From an uncultured Streptomyces sp. (GTDB taxonomy: Bacteria > Actinomycetota > Actinomycetes > Streptomycetales > Streptomycetaceae): a stretch of 64,000 nt of DNA. The DNA is taken from NCBI RefSeq assembly GCF_947488945.1, contig NZ_CANLBS010000004.1:1-64000 (forward strand). The letters are read 5' to 3'. A program made the position numbers and the translations under genes. The notes beneath the pieces are model-generated. The model saw only the letters and a program-made list of their open reading frames with translations, was not told the origin of the DNA and ran no database searches. Below are positions 58,735 to 64,000 of this stretch, piece by piece. Position 1 is the stretch's first letter, and each line of letters starts with the position of its first letter.

Positions 58735-61700
58735 CTACCCGTGCGTGCGCTGGAGTGCGGGGCTGGCGCCCCTCGGAACCGGGACCTTGTGGTTCCCCAC
58801 CACCCTCTCCGGCACGGGGGGCACCGGGTCCTCGTCCATGTCGAGGGCGGTCAGCCGGTCGCGGACCTGTTGGGCGCTGTGCGACATCTTGCGTGCCTCG
58901 GCGTCCTCCAGGGCGTCCGCCCAGTGCGCGCGTGCGCCTTCCTGGTCGCCCATGGCCAGCCGGGTGTCGCCGAGCCGCATCAGCGTGCCGATGGCGTTCC
59001 GGTGGTCGCCCAGTCCGGCGAACGCCCGCGTCGCCCGCCGGTAGGTGGCCGCTGAATCCTCGTAGCGGCCGAGCAGCCGGAGGGTGTGGCCCAGGATGTC
59101 CCACGCCTGGGCGAGCTGCCAGGGGGCGTCGAGGCGCCGGAACAGGGCGATGCCCTCTTCGCTGTACCGGAGGCTCTGTTCGAGGTTCCCCAGGTTGGAG
59201 TGGAACCAGGCGAGTTCGAGGAGGCACTCCGCCAGCCACAGCTCTTCGCCCGTCTCGCGGGACAGTTCCAGCCCCCGTTCGCAGAACGCCACGGCTTCCG
59301 GTGTCCGCCCGAAAAGGAAGAGCGCGCACGCGGTGACGTAGTGGGCGCGTGCCTGTTCGCCGACGTCGTCGAGCTCCTCGAAGATCTCTGTGGCGCGTCG
59401 CAACTGCTGGAGGGCTTCCTCCTGGTGGCCGAGGTAACCGTGCACGCCGCCCAGGTGCCGCAGGCAGCGGCCCTCTTCGAGACGGTCGCCGCGACGTCGG
59501 GCCACGTCGAGGGCGGGGGCCAGTGCCGCGATGGCCTCGGGCCAGAACTCCTGTCGGTTGAAGTACTCCTTCAGCGACCAGGCGAGACCGGTGGTCCGGT
59601 GGTCGAGCCTCTGGCCCACGGCGGTGTCGAGCAGCCCGGACAGCACCCGGTGCTCGGCGTCGAGCCATCCGGTCGCCTGCGTGACGGTGGTGAGGGGTTC
59701 CGGCGTGGCGCCCGGGTGGGGGACGCCGAGGTCGAGGTCGGGCGACGTGTCCTGCCGGAGGAACTGGTTCGCCTCCCAGGCGGTGAACATGTAGTGGTCC
59801 AAAACCCGGAGAGTGGCGTGCCGGCGTCCCTCGCCGGTGTCGTGCGTGTGCGTGAGCTCCGTGGCGTAGCCGCGCAGAAGGTCGTGCAGGCCGTAGCGGC
59901 CGGGCAGCGGCTGTTCCACGAGGCAGGAGCCGAGCAGTCCGGCGAGTGCGCGGCGGGTCGGAGCCAGGGGCAGACCCGCCAGGCTCGCGGCGGCGGGGGC
60001 GGTGATGTGGGGGCCCGGGTGCAGCGCCAGCAGGCGGAACAGCCGGGCGGAGTGCTCGTCCAGCGACCGGTAGGACCAGGAGAAGACGGCGCGTACGTCG
60101 GTGGTGGTGTCGGAACCTGCGAACGCTTCGAGGCCGCCGTCGGTGTGCCGCAGGTCGCCGACCACGGCGTGCAGCGGCAGCGAGGGGTCGAGTTCCAGAC
60201 GGGCGGCGACCACGGCCAGGGCCAGGGGGAGCCGCCCGCACAGGCGGATGAGGTCGGTGGTGGCGGTGGGCTCGGCGGCGAGCCGTTCGGTTCCGAGCCG
60301 TCGTTCGAGTGCCTCGTGCGCTTCGGCCTGCGACGGCAGCGCGAGCCTCAGGGGCTTGGCGCCGTCGGTCGTGAGGAGACCGGGAAGCTGGTTGCGGCTG
60401 GTGATCAGGGTGAGGCAGCCCGCTCCCGCGGGAAGCAGCGGGCGCACCTGCTGCTCGTCGCGGGCGTTGTCCAGGACCAGGAGGACCCGCCGGTCGGCGA
60501 GGAGACTGCGGAAGAGCGTGCTCCGGTCGTCCGTGTCCTCGGGGATGCTCGGGGCGGGGACGCCGAGGGCGGTGAGGAAGCCGTGGAGTGCGGTGCCCGG
60601 ATCGACGGCGGGTGCGTGCGGATGGAATCCGCACAGGTTGACGAAGAGCTGCCCGTCCGGGAACGAGGACGCCGCCCGGTGCGCGTGGTGGACGGCGAAA
60701 GTGGTCTTGCCGACGCCGGGAGCACCGCTGATGACCACGGCCGGCGCGGTGACCGGTCCGGGGCGGCCCGGTGCACCGCTGACCGCGGACAGCCATGCGC
60801 CCTCGGCGGCCCGTCCCGCGAACACCGGAAGGCTCCGGGGCAGTTGCGCGGGGCGCGCCGGTCGCCGGGGCACGGCTCCCTCGGCGTGCGCGGCCGTCGT
60901 GCCGCCCGCGTCGGACCCGGCGTCCGCGCGGTCGGGCCGGCCGTCGGCCTGCCGACCGTCCGGCGCGGTCGCACCGCCCCCGTCGGGCGCCCCGGACGCG
61001 GTGGTCCCGGCCGGGCGGTGGCCGTGCCCGGTCATCGTGCCGGTGGACCGGCCGGCCGTGTGCAGGGGCGGCAGGTCGTGGTGGAGGATGCCCTGGTGCA
61101 GGGCGCGCAGCGGCGGGCCCGGTTCGAGGCCGAGTTCGTCGTCGAGGTGCCGGCGCAGATCGGTGTAGCGCTGGAGCGCCTCGGGGTGGCGGCCGGCGAG
61201 GTACAGGGCGCGCAGCAGCAGGGCCCAGCCGGTCTCCCGCAGAGGGTGCCGCGTGGTCATCTCCTGCGCCGCGGTGAGGGCTTCGGTGATCCGGCCCTGG
61301 AGAAGGAGCGCGGTGGTGCGGATCTCGCGCGTCGTCTGCCGCAGTTCCTCCAGGCGGGCCGTCTCGTCGGCGGCGAACAGGTGGTGCGCCGCGTCGGCGA
61401 ACGCCGTGCCGCGCCACAGGTCCAGGGCGTGGCCGGCCTCCTCCACGACCCGGTCGGGCCGGCCCTGGTCCAGGAACCGGTGTGCCCGGGCAGCGGCCCG
61501 CTCGAAGCGGACGGTGTCGCGGTTCTCGGGCGGCACGCGCAGGGCGTAGCCCAGCGGTTCGGTGACCAGCGTCTCGAAGACTCCCCGCCGGCGAAGGTGC
61601 TGGGGTTCCAGGACCGCGCGCACCTTGCTGACGTGGGCGTGCAAGGAGGCGGGAGCCGCGACCGGCTCCCCTTCCGGCTGCTGCGGCCAGAGGTCCTCAC

Positions 61701-61866
61701 GGAGGGTGTCCGTCGAGACCGCCCGGCCGTCGGCGAGCAGCAGGCGGATCAGCAGCAGCCGCTGCTTGCGCCGGCCCGGGTCGAGCAGGGCTCCCGCCCG
61801 CCGTACCTCCAGCGGACCCAGCACGCCGAAGTCGAGACCTTGCCCCACAGCTGTCACCGTACCCAC
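58735..61866 (-). CDS. SARP/AfsR-type regulator (OmpR-like HTH, BTAD, NB-ARC, TPR)
   Basis: A protein of about 1043 residues. Residues 10-100 form an OmpR-like winged helix (LDFGVLGPLEVRRAGALLDP, LREDLWPQQPEGEPVAAPAS, LHAHVSKVRAVLEP). A bacterial transcriptional activator domain follows to about 260 (VRFERAAARAHRFLDQGRPD, RYTDLRRHLDDELGLEPGPP). After an acidic/Gly linker, an NB-ARC ATPase has Walker A ISGAPGVGKTTFAVHHAHRA and VLLVLDNARDEQQVRPLLPA, then GLP-like CGRLPLALAVVAARL. The C terminus is TPR (LGHQEEALQQLRRATEIFEE, NLEQSLRYSEEGIALFRRLD). Such regulators activate secondary-metabolite genes. The GTG at 61866 has GAGG upstream; GTG 61857 is an alternative. It may control a cluster outside the window. 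Confidence 0.92.
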   Translation of the reverse strand: MGTVTAVGQGLDFGVLGPLEVRRAGALLDPGRRKQRLLLIRLLLADGRAVSTDTLREDLWPQQPEGEPVAAPASLHAHVSKVRAVLEPQHLRRRGVFETLVTEPLGYALRVPPENRDTVRFERAAARAHRFLDQGRPDRVVEEAGHALDLWRGTAFADAAHHLFAADETARLEELRQTTREIRTTALLLQGRITEALTAAQEMTTRHPLRETGWALLLRALYLAGRHPEALQRYTDLRRHLDDELGLEPGPPLRALHQGILHHDLPPLHTAGRSTGTMTGHGHRPAGTTASGAPDGGGATAPDGRQADGRPDRADAGSDAGGTTAAHAEGAVPRRPARPAQLPRSLPVFAGRAAEGAWLSAVSGAPGRPGPVTAPAVVISGAPGVGKTTFAVHHAHRAASSFPDGQLFVNLCGFHPHAPAVDPGTALHGFLTALGVPAPSIPEDTDDRSTLFRSLLADRRVLLVLDNARDEQQVRPLLPAGAGCLTLITSRNQLPGLLTTDGAKPLRLALPSQAEAHEALERRLGTERLAAEPTATTDLIRLCGRLPLALAVVAARLELDPSLPLHAVVGDLRHTDGGLEAFAGSDTTTDVRAVFSWSYRSLDEHSARLFRLLALHPGPHITAPAAASLAGLPLAPTRRALAGLLGSCLVEQPLPGRYGLHDLLRGYATELTHTHDTGEGRRHATLRVLDHYMFTAWEANQFLRQDTSPDLDLGVPHPGATPEPLTTVTQATGWLDAEHRVLSGLLDTAVGQRLDHRTTGLAWSLKEYFNRQEFWPEAIAALAPALDVARRRGDRLEEGRCLRHLGGVHGYLGHQEEALQQLRRATEIFEELDDVGEQARAHYVTACALFLFGRTPEAVAFCERGLELSRETGEELWLAECLLELAWFHSNLGNLEQSLRYSEEGIALFRRLDAPWQLAQAWDILGHTLRLLGRYEDSAATYRRATRAFAGLGDHRNAIGTLMRLGDTRLAMGDQEGARAHWADALEDAEARKMSHSAQQVRDRLTALDMDEDPVPPVPERVVGNHKVPVPRGASPALQRTHG

Positions 61867-62296
61867 CAGAACCTCGCACGACGCGGCGTCACCCCTGGGG
61901 CACGCACCCGGCCGGAGCCCGGCACGGGGAGGCCGGGGCGCGCGGTGCAGGAAACCGGCTCCGGCCCCGCCGACCGGGGCATGTCCGCCGGGGTGGCGCG
62001 GGGGACGGGGTGACGAGGACCCCGTTGTCCGCTTCCCGCATATCGGACAGGACATTAGCAGGGCGTCGTCGTCCGGCAGGCGTCGCCGGCCGGACGGGGA
62101 CCGGGCCGGACGGCTCGTGAGGCGCCCGTCCGACGCCTCCGCCCCGGGCCGCGCGGGGTCGCACGGCGGCGCGAACAACCGGTCCGTGCCCGGAAGCGGC
62201 AGGTGAACAGATGTCATGACCTGCTGCGATACGTGAACCGGTGCGAGGTTCCTTCCGTCGAACGGTCGTACGGTTGTCGTCCGGAGTGGAGAAGAA
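61867..62296. other. divergent region between SARP and serine hydrolase genes
   Basis: 430 bases with promoters for both genes. The eight-base palindrome GTCATGAC (62213-62220) sits in a CAGGT...ACCTG context; GTGGAGAAGAA before 62297 is a ribosome-binding site. No gene seen. Confidence 0.4.
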
Positions 62297-63445
62297 ATGG
62301 TCGTCGTAGAGGGAACGAGCACGGACCGGTTCGCCCCGGTGCGGGCGGCGCTGGCGGCGCACCTCGAAGCCGGGGAGGAATTGGGGGCGTCGATCGCCGT
62401 CGACGTGGACGGGGTCATGGAAGTCGACCTGTGGGGCGGCCACGCGGACGCGGCGCGGACCGTGCCGTGGCACCGGGACACGCTGGTCAGCATGTGGTCG
62501 ACGACCAAGACGCTCACCAACCTCGCGGCCCTCGTCCTCGTCGACCGGGGGGCGCTGGATCTATACCGTCCGGTCGCCCACTACTGGCCCGAGTTCGCCG
62601 CCCGGGGCAAGCAGGACATCGAGGTGCGGCACGTGCTGGCCCACACCTCGGGACTCTCCGGCTGGCAGCAGCCCTTCACCATGGACGACCTCTACGACTG
62701 GCCCACCGCGAGCGCCCGGCTCGCCGCTCAGGCGCCCTGGTGGGAGCCGGGCTCGGCTTCCGGTTACCACGTGCAGACGCAGGGACAACTGGTGGGAGAG
62801 CTCGTCCGCCGGGTCAGCGGCCGTACGCTGACGGAGTTCGTCGACACCGAGATCGCCGGGCCGGCCCGGGCCGACGTCCAGATCGGCGCGCGCCCGGCCG
62901 ACTGGCCGCGTATCGCCGATCTGGTGGCGCCGCCGCAGCTCTCCGGCCTCCCCGCCGGCCTCGATCCCGACGGGATCTTCACCAGGACGCTCCTCGGGAG
63001 CCCTGCCCGTGACGAGCACGTGGACACCCCGCGGTGGCGCTCCGCCGAACTCGGAGCCGTCAACGGACACGGCAACGCACGGGGCTTGGCCCGTGCCCTG
63101 TCCGTCCTCTCCCGGCGCGGTGAGGTGAACGGCCTCCGGCTGCTCTCCGCGGAGACGGTGGACAAGGTGTTCGAGGTGCAGTCCGACGGCGTCGACCTGT
63201 TCCTGGGCGTCCCCGTCCGCTGGGGTCTGGGCTACGCGCTCGCCGACCCGAGGACCATGCCGCAGATGCCCACCGGAAAGATCTGCTTCTGGGTCGGCCG
63301 GGGCGGTTCGATCGTCATGATGGACCTCGACCGGCGTGTCACGTTCGCCTACACGATGAACCGGGTGGGCGACGGAATCCTCGGCTCGGAGCGCACCCAC
63401 AGCTACCTCAGGCACGTCTACGACTCTCTGGCGTCCTCCGACTGA
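62297..63445 (+). CDS. beta-lactamase-fold serine hydrolase/esterase
   Basis: A 382-residue class C beta-lactamase-like hydrolase (EstB/penicillin-binding-protein-like). The nucleophile motif is SMWSTTKTLTNLAALVLVDR with STTK as S-x-x-K near residue 73. A Tyr motif appears in GSASGYHVQTQGQLVGELVR and the third element may be HGNARGLARALSV. LAHTSGLSGWQQP is a common family segment. No signal peptide, so cytoplasmic; likely acts on small esters or amides. It is divergent from the SARP regulator, which could control it. Confidence 0.87.
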   Translation: MVVVEGTSTDRFAPVRAALAAHLEAGEELGASIAVDVDGVMEVDLWGGHADAARTVPWHRDTLVSMWSTTKTLTNLAALVLVDRGALDLYRPVAHYWPEFAARGKQDIEVRHVLAHTSGLSGWQQPFTMDDLYDWPTASARLAAQAPWWEPGSASGYHVQTQGQLVGELVRRVSGRTLTEFVDTEIAGPARADVQIGARPADWPRIADLVAPPQLSGLPAGLDPDGIFTRTLLGSPARDEHVDTPRWRSAELGAVNGHGNARGLARALSVLSRRGEVNGLRLLSAETVDKVFEVQSDGVDLFLGVPVRWGLGYALADPRTMPQMPTGKICFWVGRGGSIVMMDLDRRVTFAYTMNRVGDGILGSERTHSYLRHVYDSLASSD

Positions 63446-63459
63446 GGGCGCACGCGTCC

Positions 63460-63660
63460 CGGCCCGGCCGCTCCGCTCCCCGGCCCGCTGCCCGGTGAAC
63501 CGGTCCGGCCCTCCCCTCGTAGGACAGGACGGAAGGCGCTCCGCTCCCGCGACCGGACGGGGCCGTCCTGCGGAACCCGCGAGCAGCAGCCGCTGGTAGC
63601 CCGGAAGCCCGCCGGCCCCGGAAGCCCGCCGGCCCGGCCGCTCCGCTCCCCGGCCCGCTG
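63460..63660. repeat. 31-base direct repeat, 170 bases apart
   Basis: The same 31 bases, starting CGGCCCGGCCGCTCCGCTCC, occur at 63460-63490 and 63630-63660. A tandem GAAGCCCGCCGGCCC unit immediately precedes the second copy. Purely intergenic; no function seen. Confidence 0.8.
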
Positions 63661-63783
63661 TCCGGGACGGACGCACGGAACCGCGGAGCCACCCGCGCGG
63701 TGCCCCGTCGTCTTCCGCACGCAGCCACTCACCCCTTCACACGGCCCGTCGAGGCCGTCGAACCGACCAGAAGGACTCCACCC

Positions 63784-64000
63784 ATGCGCATCACCCGCCT
63801 CGCCCGTCCCCGCCGCAGATCCACGCTGCTCGGCATCGCCGCGGTCCTGGGGCTGTCCGCCGCCGCCGTCGCCCTGCCCGGTGCGGCCGCCGCGGAGTCC
63901 CCCGAGCCCCGCCCCTCGGCACGTCCCACGATCGTGCTCGAACACGGAGCGTTCGCCGACGCCGCGAGCTGGGACGGTGTCGTCTCCCGGCTGCAGCGCG
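63784..64000 (+). CDS. secreted alpha/beta hydrolase, 5' part
   Basis: The window ends after 72 codons. A signal peptide (RRRSTLLGIAAVLGLSAAAV, cut near ALPGAAAA) precedes TIVLEHGAFADAASWDGVVS, the start of an alpha/beta-hydrolase fold with its oxyanion HGAF motif, as in secreted esterase/haloperoxidase-like proteins. AGAAGGAC lies upstream of the ATG. Catalytic Ser, Asp and His lie outside the window. Confidence 0.8.
   Translation, partial: MRITRLARPRRRSTLLGIAAVLGLSAAAVALPGAAAAESPEPRPSARPTIVLEHGAFADAASWDGVVSRLQR

Noticed and set aside
59086..62013. 975-codon open frame opposite the SARP regulator
   Set aside because: Antisense shadow of a gene with clear OmpR-HTH, BTAD, NB-ARC and TPR motifs.

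Overview
The window is chromosomal DNA from a Streptomyces or very close actinomycete. It is very GC-rich, uses many GTG starts, and carries typical Streptomyces families: XRE/DUF397 pairs, a SARP-NB-ARC-TPR regulator and DUF5990. The block nasA - cbiX-like - dgt - FAD reductase - dnaG - hrdA - paired ABC exporter - FGGY kinase - YtxH - tRNA-Asn matches, from memory, the conserved Streptomyces core around hrdA and dnaG.

Layout. 1-4.0 kb: end of an unknown gene, DUF5990, cutA, a gamma-glutamylcyclotransferase-like gene and an assimilatory-type nitrate reductase. 4.0-11 kb is a variable pocket inside the core. It holds a tandemly duplicated and partly deleted XRE/DUF397 module, a Nudix gene, a 29-repeat type I-E-like CRISPR array with no cas genes in view, a decayed copy of a SanA/YdcF-like gene, a small secreted crystallin-fold protein and the intact SanA/YdcF-like gene. 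11-26.5 kb is housekeeping: HAD phosphatase, sirohydrochlorin chelatase-like protein, dGTPase, ferredoxin reductase, primase, sigma factor HrdA, two coupled ABC exporters, sugar kinase and YtxH protein. 26.6-31.2 kb begins with two tRNA-Asn genes and a CAT tRNA. An unstable stretch follows, with a WD40 relic, a YefM/YoeB toxin-antitoxin pair with a recognisable operator, a broken dctA fragment, a Rossmann oxidoreductase, a TetR regulator and a lipoprotein. 31.5-44.4 kb is dominated by three very large secreted subtilases, the first ending in cohesin-like and dockerin-like modules, with a LuxR-type regulator between the first two.

44.6-56.8 kb is the most interesting part: a probable RiPP (ribosomally made, modified peptide) system in two divergent operons. 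Rightward: a 65-residue precursor ending in Cys, a strong intergenic hairpin, a radical SAM/SPASM enzyme, an EpiD/LanD-like flavoprotein decarboxylase, an MFS exporter and a B12-type radical SAM enzyme with an unusual CX4CX2C motif. Leftward, with every junction overlapping: a LuxR-type regulator, a nucleotide cyclase/AAA/TPR protein, a cytoplasmic subtilase, a GAF protein and an ATP-grasp ligase. The two halves are linked by a striking feature: the C-terminal 60 residues of the LuxR-type regulator are clearly similar to the precursor peptide.

57-64 kb: an ECF sigma factor, a Dps protein, a large SARP/AfsR-type regulator, a beta-lactamase-fold serine hydrolase and the start of a secreted alpha/beta hydrolase cut by the window end. 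All assignments are from reading the sequence; no database search or structure prediction was run.
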